Position numbers and translations under genes: made by a program. Positions 25,569 to 34,138 of a stretch of DNA of 64,000 nucleotides are shown here, piece after piece (within the stretch, counting starts at the first letter, position 1; each line of letters begins with the position of its first letter). The stretch covers positions 2,914,001-2,978,000 of the forward strand of contig NZ_CP151275.1 of NCBI RefSeq assembly GCF_038235435.1, read 5' to 3'. The notes beneath the pieces are model-generated. The model made no database searches and was not told where the DNA came from. It saw only the letters and a program-made list of their open reading frames with translations. The DNA comes from Niveibacterium sp. SC-1 (GTDB taxonomy: Bacteria; Pseudomonadota; Gammaproteobacteria; Burkholderiales; Rhodocyclaceae).

Positions 25569-26039
25569 ATGCAGGCACTCGATTTCAAGCAAGGCAGCGA
25601 ACCACGGACCGAGGGCGCGACGATCCAGCCGCGCGCCGGGTGGATCGCGGAAGTCACACGCGACGGCGAAGTGCGGGTCGACTATCCGGGCAATCGCCAT
25701 GGCGTGCTCGCGGCCCGCAGCATCGTCGATATCCCTTCGGCATCGGCCGCGCCCGCGGGCTCGCCTACCGAGGTGCTGTTATGCTTCGAGGCCGGCGACC
25801 CCCAGCGGCCGATCATCATGGGGATTCTGCGAGCAGCGCGCATCGCGGAACCGGCGAGCCAGACGGCATACACCGGCGAGCAGCTGAGCTTCACGGCTGG
25901 ACAGGAAATGAGTCTGCGTTGCGGCGACAGCTCCATCACCCTGACCGCCGACGGCCGCATCGTCATCAAGGGCAGGCAGCTGGTCAGCCGCGCGTCCGAG
26001 ACCAACAAGATCCGCGGCGCCTCTGTCGCCATCAATTAA
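25569..26039 (+). CDS. DUF6484-type VgrG-associated protein
   Basis: The product has 156 residues. The N-terminal part (GWIAEVTRDGEVRVDYPGN, EVLLCFEAGDPQRPIIMG) resembles the OB-fold of VgrG, and the C-terminal part (SITLTADGRIVIKGRQLVSRAS) resembles the VgrG C-terminal strand pattern. I recall such proteins as DUF6484, found after vgrG. It may act as an adaptor or chaperone for the spike or for the downstream DUF4150 protein. It is 20 bp after vgrG. Confidence 0.75.
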   Translation: MQALDFKQGSEPRTEGATIQPRAGWIAEVTRDGEVRVDYPGNRHGVLAARSIVDIPSASAAPAGSPTEVLLCFEAGDPQRPIIMGILRAARIAEPASQTAYTGEQLSFTAGQEMSLRCGDSSITLTADGRIVIKGRQLVSRASETNKIRGASVAIN

Positions 26040-26047
26040 TAGCCAGC

Positions 26048-26503
26048 ATGCCCGTCACCGTCGGCGTCAACTTCCTTTCCGTGGTCCACAAGGACAGCTC
26101 GGGCGTGACCATGGCCTTTCCGGACGTGTGCAAGACGCCGACGCCGGCCGGCCCGGTGCCGATTCCCTACCCGAACATTGCCAAGTCCTCGGACACGGCG
26201 CAGGGCGCCAGCACGGTCACCTCGGACGGCAATCCGACTTGCGTGAAGGATTCGAACTTCATGCAGAGCAACGGCGATGAGGCGGGCAGCGCGCTGGGCG
26301 TGGCATCGAACAAGATCAAGGGCAAGGCCGAGTTCGTGAACTTCTCCTTCGACGTCAAGTTCGAGGGCAAGAATGTGGCCCGCGCGTTCGACCTGATGTT
26401 GCACAACGACAAGAACACGCCACCCTTCCCGGTCATGCAGGGTCCGGTCGTCGCGCTGGGTGACGACAAGGGCGTCTGCATGTACTGCGGCAAGCCCTTC
26501 TGA
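26048..26503 (+). CDS. DUF4150 PAAR-like spike tip protein
   Basis: The product has 151 residues from the ATG at 26048, 9 bp after the previous stop. The opening with TMAFPDVCKTPTPAGPVPIP and PYPNIAKSS is characteristic of DUF4150, a PAAR-like domain that sharpens VgrG and recruits effectors. It is not fused to a toxin, so the downstream separate effector candidate may bind it. The C-terminal end CMYCGKPF has a CxxC pair that might bind a metal. Confidence 0.88.
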   Translation: MPVTVGVNFLSVVHKDSSGVTMAFPDVCKTPTPAGPVPIPYPNIAKSSDTAQGASTVTSDGNPTCVKDSNFMQSNGDEAGSALGVASNKIKGKAEFVNFSFDVKFEGKNVARAFDLMLHNDKNTPPFPVMQGPVVALGDDKGVCMYCGKPF

Positions 26504-26506
26504 CGC

Positions 26507-27637
26507 ATGGATGTTCTGGCCTACGGCATGGTGACCGCCCTCGGCGGCGACGCGGCGACCAGCTGCGCCGGCGCACGCGCCGGCCTCGTGCGATCGCGCG
26601 TGCTCGATCACTTCCGCCTGCGCTCGGGCGTCACGGGCGAGGAAGAGCCCGTGATCGGGCATCCCGTGGTCTTGCTGACCCAGGGCTTCGAAGGCGAGGC
26701 ACGCCTGCTCCGCCTGATCCACGGCGCCATGGCCGACATGGCGATGCAGGCGGGTAGTGCTGGCCTCGACATCGCCCAGGCGCCGATCTACCTGAGCCTC
26801 CCTTCGCCCGATCGCATCCACACTGGGGGGGCGCTCATCGCCGACGAAGCGGTGCGCGAAGCGCGCGCCGCTGACAAGGCGCCAGCGCAGGATCCCAGGC
26901 GCGCCTTCGCGCAGGCGACACAACTCGTGCGCCGCGCGGCCGCCCTAGCGCGCTGGTCGCATGTACCGCAGCTTGCCCATCTGAGCCACGCGGGCAATGC
27001 GGGTGGCATCGAAGCGCTACGGGCCGCGGCGATCGATCTCGCCAGCGACCGCTGCCAACGGGCGATCGTCATCGGGGCCGATTCCCTGCTCGACGCCGCC
27101 ACGCTGAACTGGCTGCAGGTCTGCGCACGCCTCAAATGCGACGCCGTCCCCAGCGGCCTGCAACCAGGAGAAGCCGCCTGCGCCCTGCTGCTGAGCCAGG
27201 CCGAGCCGACGGCGGCCAATGGCCGCATTGCCAAGTCCGCCGTCAGCCGGGAAGAGTTGAGTCTGGAATCCGGGCGCAGCGCCCAGGGCATCGGCCTCGC
27301 GCGTGCGCTCGCGGACGCCGACGCCGGCACGCCCGACCAGCCGCTCTGGCTCCTGAGCGACCACAGCGGAGAGACCTACCGCGCCTCGGAACTCGGACAT
27401 GCCGTCGTGCGCTTGCGGGCACAGTCGCAGCGCTACGCGACGCCCATACTCGAATACCCGGCCATCGCCTTCGGCGACACTGGCGCCGCCAGCGCGCTCG
27501 TCAGCGTGATCTGGGCCTTGCGCGCCTTCGCGCGCGGCTACGCGCCCGCCACGACCGCGTTGGTGGCCGCCACCTCGGAAGGTCCGCTGCGCGGCGCGCT
27601 CACCGTACAGGCGGTCGCACGCCAGGCGGGAAGCTGA
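26507..27637 (+). CDS. ketosynthase/thiolase-like protein lacking the active-site cysteine
   Basis: The product has 376 residues. The second half has the thiolase-fold signature of beta-ketoacyl synthases: RAIVIGADSLLDAATLNWL then a QPGEAACALLLSQ block. At the place where KS enzymes have a catalytic Cys in a TACxS motif, this protein reads LSHAGNAGG (159-167), with no cysteine between residues 150 and 175. It is therefore probably a non-catalytic, structural or cargo-binding relative. It starts 3 bp after the DUF4150 gene and ends 1 bp before the nuclease candidate, so it is in the effector operon. The function is unknown. Confidence 0.78.
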   Translation: MDVLAYGMVTALGGDAATSCAGARAGLVRSRVLDHFRLRSGVTGEEEPVIGHPVVLLTQGFEGEARLLRLIHGAMADMAMQAGSAGLDIAQAPIYLSLPSPDRIHTGGALIADEAVREARAADKAPAQDPRRAFAQATQLVRRAAALARWSHVPQLAHLSHAGNAGGIEALRAAAIDLASDRCQRAIVIGADSLLDAATLNWLQVCARLKCDAVPSGLQPGEAACALLLSQAEPTAANGRIAKSAVSREELSLESGRSAQGIGLARALADADAGTPDQPLWLLSDHSGETYRASELGHAVVRLRAQSQRYATPILEYPAIAFGDTGAASALVSVIWALRAFARGYAPATTALVAATSEGPLRGALTVQAVARQAGS

Positions 27638-27638
27638 G

Positions 27639-28385
27639 ATGGGCGACGAACACAAACGTGGTGACAAGAAGGGCAAGTTCTGCGGGATTCCCGGAACGCC
27701 CTGCGAGTGTGGCAACGACTACATCAAGGTGTGCGAGCCGAGCTGGAGCTTCCACACGTTCAGACGACTCGTGCGTGCGGAGTCCGGCACCTTCGGCTTT
27801 GAAAAGAAGTTCGAAGCCCACCATGTCGTATGCGTATCGCCAGTCTCTTCCGAGATCATCGCGAAGCCCAAGATCGACGGGATCATCAGGGGAACGACCT
27901 GGTGCATCAACAACAAGGAGAACATGCTGGCGATGCCTCTGTGGGGGCACTCGGTGATGTGGTACTGCAAGATCACCGTCGCCGGCGGAAAGCTGGACGC
28001 CTCCAGCGCGCCGCCCTTCGCTGACATCCCCCAGCACGATTGGGACCACAACTGCCGCGACGGGTACACCGACGAGGTCGTCGCTGCCTGCAAGGACCTT
28101 GCCGCCGAAATCGAGAGCGAAGGCCACAATGTGGAGCCCGACGACATCAAGGGGGCGCTTGACGAGCTCTCGTCAGATTTCAAGAGCAAGCTCAAATCGC
28201 GGGGCGCACGCGAAGGCGGAACGCACAAGCAGTTCGTCGAAGGCGGAACGTCGGCCCGCTGGGGCCATCCCTTCTCCATGGCCACGGATGGCAAGGTCAC
28301 CAGCAAGGGCTATCCAGTGAAGGTCTTCGACGAACGGGTCGCGCGCTGGATCGAGCGCATCAAGAACGCAATCATGGGAAGCTGA
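27639..28385 (+). CDS. candidate T6SS effector, AHH-type HNH/Endo VII nuclease
   Basis: The product has 248 residues. The AHH nuclease family signature is visible: FEAHHVV (about residues 58-64), then NNKENMLAMPLWGHS and, further on, HDWDHNCRDGYTDEV. These match the HH, N..N..LP..H and H..Y elements of the toxin family in order. No PAAR or VgrG domain is fused, so loading would depend on the neighbouring DUF4150, DUF2169 and TIGR02270 proteins. The N-terminal CGIPGTPCECG segment has paired cysteines. Two immunity-family genes follow immediately. The nuclease assignment comes from motif pattern only. Confidence 0.75.
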   Translation: MGDEHKRGDKKGKFCGIPGTPCECGNDYIKVCEPSWSFHTFRRLVRAESGTFGFEKKFEAHHVVCVSPVSSEIIAKPKIDGIIRGTTWCINNKENMLAMPLWGHSVMWYCKITVAGGKLDASSAPPFADIPQHDWDHNCRDGYTDEVVAACKDLAAEIESEGHNVEPDDIKGALDELSSDFKSKLKSRGAREGGTHKQFVEGGTSARWGHPFSMATDGKVTSKGYPVKVFDERVARWIERIKNAIMGS

Positions 28386-28386
28386 T

Positions 28387-28968
28387 ATGGACTACCTCAT
28401 CTGGAGATACTGCGACGCGGACGGCGCCTGCTCGATCATGGAGCCCACGGGACTGGACTCCATTGTTCCGCTCAAGGAAGGCACGCCCTTGCTTGCCGAG
28501 CTTGGAGGCAAAGGGCTTTCGGCGGCGATGAATCCCGAGAGTCCGGACGACATCCTGCTGCTGGACAATGTTCACAACACTGACGGCATCCTGGTGGTGT
28601 CGGGTCACTTCCGCGCGCTGCTGGAGGCGCAATCGCTCCGCGACGTGGAATTCCTGCCGATCTCGATCATCGACCACAAGGGCCGCGTGGCGAGCGACGA
28701 CTACTGGGTCGTCCACCCCACCAACCCCGTGGATGCGATAGACCTCGTGGCCTCGGACTGCAAGATGAGCCGCATCAAGAAGACGCGCATCCAGTCCATG
28801 ACGCGGCTTGTCCTGCGTCCGGGCACCGTTCCCGCGGATCGCGCGCTCTTCCGCCTGCAGGGCCTGTGGGGCGTGACGCTGGTTCACCGCGCGCTCGCAG
28901 ACGCCATCACCGCGGCGGGGCTCACCGGCGTGGAGTGGCAAGAGCTTTCCGCCTACCCGGGTGCATGA
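28387..28968 (+). CDS. Imm11/DUF1629-family immunity protein candidate
   Basis: The product has 193 residues, starting one base after the effector stop. It carries the DUF1629-type pattern: VEFLPISIIDHKGRVASDDYW, HPTNPVDAIDL, then RLVLRPGTVPADRALFRLQG and GLTGVEWQEL. DUF1629 (Imm11) proteins are immunity partners of secreted nucleases and other toxins. It probably binds and inhibits the product of 27639-28385 in the cytoplasm. Confidence 0.8.
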   Translation: MDYLIWRYCDADGACSIMEPTGLDSIVPLKEGTPLLAELGGKGLSAAMNPESPDDILLLDNVHNTDGILVVSGHFRALLEAQSLRDVEFLPISIIDHKGRVASDDYWVVHPTNPVDAIDLVASDCKMSRIKKTRIQSMTRLVLRPGTVPADRALFRLQGLWGVTLVHRALADAITAAGLTGVEWQELSAYPGA

Positions 28969-29010
28969 CAGCTTTGTGCCGACGCGTTCGCCCTCCCCTC
29001 CGGCAAGCCG

Positions 29011-29781
29011 ATGATCCTCGCTGACTACCTCGAGCCGCTCGCCTACGACATCGCGTTCTGGACCCTCGGCCTTGTCGCCCCCGATGCCGACCCGCAGGGC
29101 GTGGGCGCGCTGAGCAACGAGCTGGGGAGCAAGCTGCGCACCGTGGCCATCATCGTCCTGCTGACCAAGGGTGACGTGGACGGCTACTGCCACAACCTGA
29201 TCCGCGCGGCCCGCGCCCGCGAACACTATCTGCAGCACATGCACGCGGCAACCCGCCTCGACGATCACGACTTCTGCGCGGGCCGCCTGGCTGGTTTCCT
29301 TTCAGCCTGCGCTGCGGAGGACTTCACCAGCGCCCGCAACATCGCGGCGCTTTCGCCCGGCGCGTATCGCGCGGGACATGAGTACGAAGACGATTTCTGC
29401 TACGCCCAGACGCTTTTCAACCTGATCGCGCCCCAGCGGGACGAAGCAGTGCTGGCGGCGCTCTGCGCGCGCTGGGAGGCCTGCCTCAAGGGCGCACCGG
29501 GTGCTCGCCTGGAGGTATTGCGGGCCATCGCCGGCCGCGATCCACTGAGCTTTGAAACGGCCTTTGAAGCCCTGCTCGACGAACGCGGAAAGCAGATCGG
29601 AAAGGACATCGCCCGTGGCCAGCTCGAGGAGCCGCCGGTAGTCGCCGAGCGTCAGGTCTTCATCGAGGGGCTGGCCCTGTTGCGCATTGCCGGTCGCTTC
29701 GGTTTTCCGTTGCAGCAGGAATACCGGTACTGCCCCTCGCTCGCCTTGCAGCCGATGCAGCAAGCTTTCCCGGGCGAATAG
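29011..29781 (+). CDS. Imm49-family immunity protein candidate
   Basis: The product has 256 residues, all-alpha in appearance, with the ending FIEGLALLRIAGRFGFPLQQ that I associate with Imm49. Imm49 proteins protect against nuclease toxins in several polymorphic-toxin loci. It lies 42 bp after the DUF1629 gene, so one effector candidate is followed by two different immunity families. Either it protects against a related toxin from other strains, or its partner lies elsewhere. Confidence 0.72.
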   Translation: MILADYLEPLAYDIAFWTLGLVAPDADPQGVGALSNELGSKLRTVAIIVLLTKGDVDGYCHNLIRAARAREHYLQHMHAATRLDDHDFCAGRLAGFLSACAAEDFTSARNIAALSPGAYRAGHEYEDDFCYAQTLFNLIAPQRDEAVLAALCARWEACLKGAPGARLEVLRAIAGRDPLSFETAFEALLDERGKQIGKDIARGQLEEPPVVAERQVFIEGLALLRIAGRFGFPLQQEYRYCPSLALQPMQQAFPGE

Positions 29782-29788
29782 AGCCGCG

Positions 29789-30817
29789 ATGCCTCATCCC
29801 GCTATCGAGAACGCGCTGGGCTTTCCCTGCGAACTGCTCTTCCTCGCCGACGAGGAGGCGCAGCCCGTGTGCACGGTGCTGCTCCAGGCGAGCTACCGCA
29901 TCGAAGCCGGCGGGGCCCTGGTGCGCAACGAAGTGCCGGTGCCGCTGGATCTGGCTGGCACCTGCCATGGCGACCCGGCAAAGAGCAGCCCGCGCATCGA
30001 GGCGCCGGTTGCCTTCTTCAAGCCAGGCACCGACGTCGCCCTGCTCGGCCATGCCCATGCGCCCTCCTCCGACACGCGCGAACTGCAGGTCGGCGTGCGC
30101 CTCGGGCCGGTACAGAAGATCGTCCGCGTCAGCGGTGATCGGATGATGAGAAAGAGCCTGGGACGTCATGCGATCTCGTCGCCGGAACCGTTCGAAACGA
30201 TCCCGCTGATCTATGAGCGCGCGTTCGGCGGCGTGGATCCCCGCGACAGCATGGAAGGCGCAATGCGCTGCGAACCTCGCAATCCCGTCGGCCTCGGCTA
30301 TCGTGATCCGCGGCTGCCGGAGGACGACGAGGTACGCGTTCCGAACATCGAGGATCCGCAGCAAACCTTTACTGCATACGGGCAGACGCCGACGCCAGCC
30401 GGCTTTGGCTTCATCGCGGCGCACTGGCAGCCTCGCGCTGCCCTGGCCGGCACCTTCGACGCCGCCTGGGATGCCGAACGCAAACCCCTTCTGCCGAAGG
30501 ACTTTGATCGGCGCTTCTTCAACGCGGCTTCGCCCGGCCTGATATCGCCTGCCCATCTGCGCGGAGACGAGGCCGCAGTGATCCTCAACGCCAGCCCGGA
30601 AGCGCGTCTGGACATCAAGCTCCCTGACATCGCAACGCCCCACTGCCAGATCGAGTTGCGCGGCCGCCGACACCTCGAACAGCCGATGCTGCTCGACACC
30701 GTGATCATCGATCTCGACGCACGCCAGCTGCTCCTCCAGCGCCGCACTTTCGTGCCACTGCAGCGCGGCCCCGAAGATGTCATCGCGGTGCGCATCCTGC
30801 CGCGCCGCACAAGCTGA
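29789..30817 (+). CDS. DUF2169 family T6SS effector adaptor
   Basis: The product has 342 residues from the ATG at 29789, 7 bp after the previous stop. It has typical DUF2169 features: KIVRVSGDR, IYERAFGGVDP, NPVGLGY and GFGFIAAHWQPR. DUF2169 proteins are known adaptors that attach effectors to VgrG or PAAR. Here it most likely loads the AHH nuclease candidate with DUF4150. Confidence 0.87.
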   Translation: MPHPAIENALGFPCELLFLADEEAQPVCTVLLQASYRIEAGGALVRNEVPVPLDLAGTCHGDPAKSSPRIEAPVAFFKPGTDVALLGHAHAPSSDTRELQVGVRLGPVQKIVRVSGDRMMRKSLGRHAISSPEPFETIPLIYERAFGGVDPRDSMEGAMRCEPRNPVGLGYRDPRLPEDDEVRVPNIEDPQQTFTAYGQTPTPAGFGFIAAHWQPRAALAGTFDAAWDAERKPLLPKDFDRRFFNAASPGLISPAHLRGDEAAVILNASPEARLDIKLPDIATPHCQIELRGRRHLEQPMLLDTVIIDLDARQLLLQRRTFVPLQRGPEDVIAVRILPRRTS

Positions 30818-30824
30818 GCCCTGC

Positions 30825-32177
30825 ATGGCGCTGACTTCGCGAACCTTCCGCATCGGGCTCTACCTTGAACATCTCGATGAGGCGTCCTTTCTCTACGACC
30901 AGTGCCGCGCCCTGAGGAAACAGGCGGATTTCGCCTGGCGTTCGCTACTCGACTTCGAGGATCGCCTTGAGGCGCACATCGATGCCCTGATGATCGGCAA
31001 CACGCTCGCGCTGGAGGTCTGCAGCAAGCGCGTACCCGAGGCTGAACCGGGAGAGCTCTATGCCGCAGTGAGCGTGTTCTGCCGCGCAGGTCTGGCCCAG
31101 GAATTCTCCCGCACCCTGGCCGGGCTGGAGGACGCCCCACCCGCGCGGCGGCGGGCGCTCGTCGACGCGCTGAGTCGCGAGCTCCCCGCCGCCTGGTCCG
31201 GGCGGATCGGCGCGGCACTGGCGCAGGCGGCACCGCCGCTGCTCCAGATTCTGGCTGCAATCGTCGCGAATCGCCGCATTCCACTTTCTCGCGAACTGGC
31301 GGCGACCCACTGTGCCGACTCGAGCGCTGCGACGGCCGTCGCGCGCGCCTTGGGTCGTCTGAACGATCCCGAAGCGCTCACCGCGCTCGACGCGTTGGCC
31401 CAGCGGCCGGAGGTCGCAGTACGTCGGGAAGTGCTTACCGCCCAGCTCGCGCTCGGCAGCACGGAAGCCGCTCGGACTGCCAACGCGCTCGCGCCGCGGG
31501 AGCCCTGGGCCGGGCGCGCACTCGCGCTCAGCGGCGACGGCGCGGCCTGCGCGGCCCTCACCAGCGGCATCGAAAAGCCCGATCAGGCCCGCTCTGCCGC
31601 CATCTCCCTCGGCCTGCTCGGCGATCTGCGCGGCGTCCGTCCGTTGGCGCGATTGCTGGAGGACAAAGCCAACGCGGCATGGGCGGCCTGGGGACTCTAT
31701 CTGATCACCGGCGCCCCGCTCTTCGGCCAAGAATTCGTGCCCGACGCCGTGCATGAGGACGAGATGAACGAGCAAGAACGCCACGCCTGGCGGGAGCACG
31801 GCGCGGTGCCGCAGCGGGGAGACGGCCGCACATTCGGTGGCGAACGCAGCTTGCTCAGCACCAGCGGCGACGTCTGGAACGATTGGCTGCGTGCCAACGC
31901 GGCACGCTTCGAGGCCGGTCGGCGCTACCGGCTTGGCGAACTCGTCACGCCCGCAAGCACCCTCAAGACGCTGCTCGAACCGCAAATGCCCGACGAGATC
32001 CGACAGGCCGCGGCGGACGAGATCCGCATCCGCTACCAGTGCGAGCTGCCTTTCGAATCCGACATGCCGGTGCGCCAGCAACTGCGGGTATTACGTGGGC
32101 TTTCCCGCTGGACCGAGCAGCACGCATCCAGCTTTGAACTCGGCCGCTGGTACTTCGGCGGCAGGCCGATTGGATAA
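30825..32177 (+). CDS. TIGR02270 family HEAT-repeat-like protein
   Basis: The product has 450 residues from the ATG at 30825. It opens with YLEHLDEASFLYDQCRALR, continues with HEAT-like helical repeats (ALGRLNDPEALTALDALAQR, SLGLLGDLRGVRPLARLLED) and ends RWYFGGRPIG, as in the T6SS-linked TIGR02270 family. The function is not established. It is regularly found next to DUF2169 and DUF4150 and may be part of the cargo-loading apparatus. Confidence 0.82.
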   Translation: MALTSRTFRIGLYLEHLDEASFLYDQCRALRKQADFAWRSLLDFEDRLEAHIDALMIGNTLALEVCSKRVPEAEPGELYAAVSVFCRAGLAQEFSRTLAGLEDAPPARRRALVDALSRELPAAWSGRIGAALAQAAPPLLQILAAIVANRRIPLSRELAATHCADSSAATAVARALGRLNDPEALTALDALAQRPEVAVRREVLTAQLALGSTEAARTANALAPREPWAGRALALSGDGAACAALTSGIEKPDQARSAAISLGLLGDLRGVRPLARLLEDKANAAWAAWGLYLITGAPLFGQEFVPDAVHEDEMNEQERHAWREHGAVPQRGDGRTFGGERSLLSTSGDVWNDWLRANAARFEAGRRYRLGELVTPASTLKTLLEPQMPDEIRQAAADEIRIRYQCELPFESDMPVRQQLRVLRGLSRWTEQHASSFELGRWYFGGRPIG

Positions 32178-32195
32178 GGCGGTCCGCACCGCCTT
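32176..32195 (+). terminator. 8-bp hairpin overlapping the TIGR02270 stop codon
   Basis: AAGGCGGT (32176-32183) pairs perfectly with ACCGCCTT (32188-32195). It is followed by GCCTGCC, not T's, so termination would be weak or absent; it may tune expression of the Fha gene. Confidence 0.4.
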
Positions 32196-32249
32196 GCCTG
32201 CCACATCGCATCCGCGCAACATTCGAAACCCTGAGCCAGAGACAGAACC

Positions 32250-34121
32250 ATGCGCATCAAGGTCATCAGCATCAAGGGCGTCGCGCCCGAGCACCCCAAC
32301 AGCCATGAATTCGATCGCTCGGGTGGCACGATCGGCCGCGAACCCGGGAACCAGCTGATCCTTCCTGATCCGGACAAGCACATCTCCCGCATGCAGGCGC
32401 AGGTCTTTTTCGAGAGCAACGAGTTCGTCCTCATCGACCACGGCGGGAACCCGACTTCGGTCAATGGCCGGCCGCTGGGCAAAGGCAACCGCGTTACCCT
32501 GCACGACGGGGACCAGCTCGAGATCGCGGGCTACGTCCTGCGCGCGGAACTCGCCGTGGCGCCTCCTTCTTTCGTCGCGGGCGCTCCCGCGACCGCACCC
32601 GCCAGCGATCCGCTTGGCCTCTTCGGGGGCGGCAGCGCCGCCGCCGATCCGTTCTCCGACCTGGGCATCGCGCCCGCCCCGGCGCCCGCATCGCCCTTCG
32701 GCAAAAACTCGCCATTCGCCTCGGCGCCCGCGCCGGCGCCTATCCCAGCCCAGAGTTCCACGGCTCGCGACGACGACCCCTTCGCCGTATTCGCTCCGGT
32801 CGCAGCTGCCGCACCAGCCGCAGCTGCACAAGCCAAGCCACCTAGCGACTTCGATCCTTTCGCCCCATCGCCGCCGCCCGCACCCGCGGCGCGAAGCGCA
32901 CCTCTGGGTCTGGATTTGCCCGAGGTAGAGCTTTCGGTCGATGCGCTCTTCGACCTCGGCGGCCCTGGAATCTCGCCCGATCCGCTCTCAGGCAAGCTCT
33001 TCGACGGCTCTACCAGCCAGTTGATGGGGCTGCGCGGCCCGGCCGCCGCGAGTGAGGATCCGCTCGCCCTGCTCTCCGGCGCCTCGGCGCCACCACCCGC
33101 GGTGCCCGCGCCAGTCCGCGACGACGCGGCCCTGCTCAACGCAGCCTTCACCCCGCCGCGCCCGCTCAGTGCCGACCTGCAGAACGTACCGGCATCCGTG
33201 CCGGCGGCTGCGCCCGCGGAAGGCATGGTCTTCTCCTGGAGCGATTCGCAGCCGCCCAAGACCGCGGAGGCCAAGAGCGCGTTCTCCGCCGCGCCGGGCG
33301 AGCTGACGCAGGTCTTCGGCCATGCCGCCGAGGAGCGCGTACTCAATCGCGCCGAGGCCCAGCAGGAATCCCGCACGATTGTTCAGCCTCATCCCGCGAC
33401 TCAAACCCTCAAGACCGCGGAGGAAAGTCCAAGACACGAGGCGGTGCCGGAACCACACTCGCCCAGCCTCCCACCGCCCGTGCCGGCGCTCCTTCCCTCC
33501 GCAGATGCCGCCAGCATTGCGGAACTTCTGGCCGGATTCCAACGCGGCCTCGGGTTCGGCATCACACCGCCGGGCGGCCTCACGCCGGCATTCATGGAGC
33601 AGATCGGCCGGGTTCTGAACGAAGCGACTGCCGGCACCATGGCGCTGCTCACGGCCCGTGCCCTCACCAAGCGCGAAGTCCAGGCCGAGGTGACGATGAT
33701 CGTCTCCAAGGGCAACAACCCGCTCAAGTTCTCGCCAGATGTCCAGTTCGCCCTGATACAGCTGCTTGCGCCGCAGGGACTGGGCTTCATGCCACCCGTG
33801 GCGGCGATGCGCGACGCCTACGACGACCTGCGCTCACATCAGTTCGGTTTCATGGCCGGCATGCGTGCAGCATTGAGCGGCATCCTCGATCGCTTCAAGC
33901 CCGAACAGCTGGAGACGCGGCTCGCAGATCGCGGCTTCCTCGATAGCGTGCTGCCCGGCGCACGCAAGGCCAAGCTGTGGGATCAATACGAAAAGCTCTA
34001 CGGCGACATATCGCGTGAAGCCGAGGACGACTTCCACAGCCTCTTCGGCCAGGCCTTCCTCAAGGCCTACGAAGAACAGGTGGAGCGCCTCAACACTGAG
34101 CGCGACACACCCGAAACCTGA
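32250..34121 (+). CDS. tagH: T6SS-associated FHA domain protein (TagH/ImpI/Fha)
   Basis: The product has 623 residues. The FHA domain is N-terminal (1-95) with phosphothreonine-binding landmarks Gly29-Arg30, Ser46-Arg47 and Asn72. A long Pro/Ala/Ser linker (about 105-420) connects to the type VI FHA C-terminal domain (about 425-600, LLTARALTKREVQAEVTMIV, NPLKFSPD). Fha binds or carries the phospho-threonine created by the kinase and so triggers T6SS assembly. It is directly followed by pppA. Confidence 0.93.
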   Translation: MRIKVISIKGVAPEHPNSHEFDRSGGTIGREPGNQLILPDPDKHISRMQAQVFFESNEFVLIDHGGNPTSVNGRPLGKGNRVTLHDGDQLEIAGYVLRAELAVAPPSFVAGAPATAPASDPLGLFGGGSAAADPFSDLGIAPAPAPASPFGKNSPFASAPAPAPIPAQSSTARDDDPFAVFAPVAAAAPAAAAQAKPPSDFDPFAPSPPPAPAARSAPLGLDLPEVELSVDALFDLGGPGISPDPLSGKLFDGSTSQLMGLRGPAAASEDPLALLSGASAPPPAVPAPVRDDAALLNAAFTPPRPLSADLQNVPASVPAAAPAEGMVFSWSDSQPPKTAEAKSAFSAAPGELTQVFGHAAEERVLNRAEAQQESRTIVQPHPATQTLKTAEESPRHEAVPEPHSPSLPPPVPALLPSADAASIAELLAGFQRGLGFGITPPGGLTPAFMEQIGRVLNEATAGTMALLTARALTKREVQAEVTMIVSKGNNPLKFSPDVQFALIQLLAPQGLGFMPPVAAMRDAYDDLRSHQFGFMAGMRAALSGILDRFKPEQLETRLADRGFLDSVLPGARKAKLWDQYEKLYGDISREAEDDFHSLFGQAFLKAYEEQVERLNTERDTPET

Positions 34122-34138
34122 GTAGCGAAAGCCTGTAC

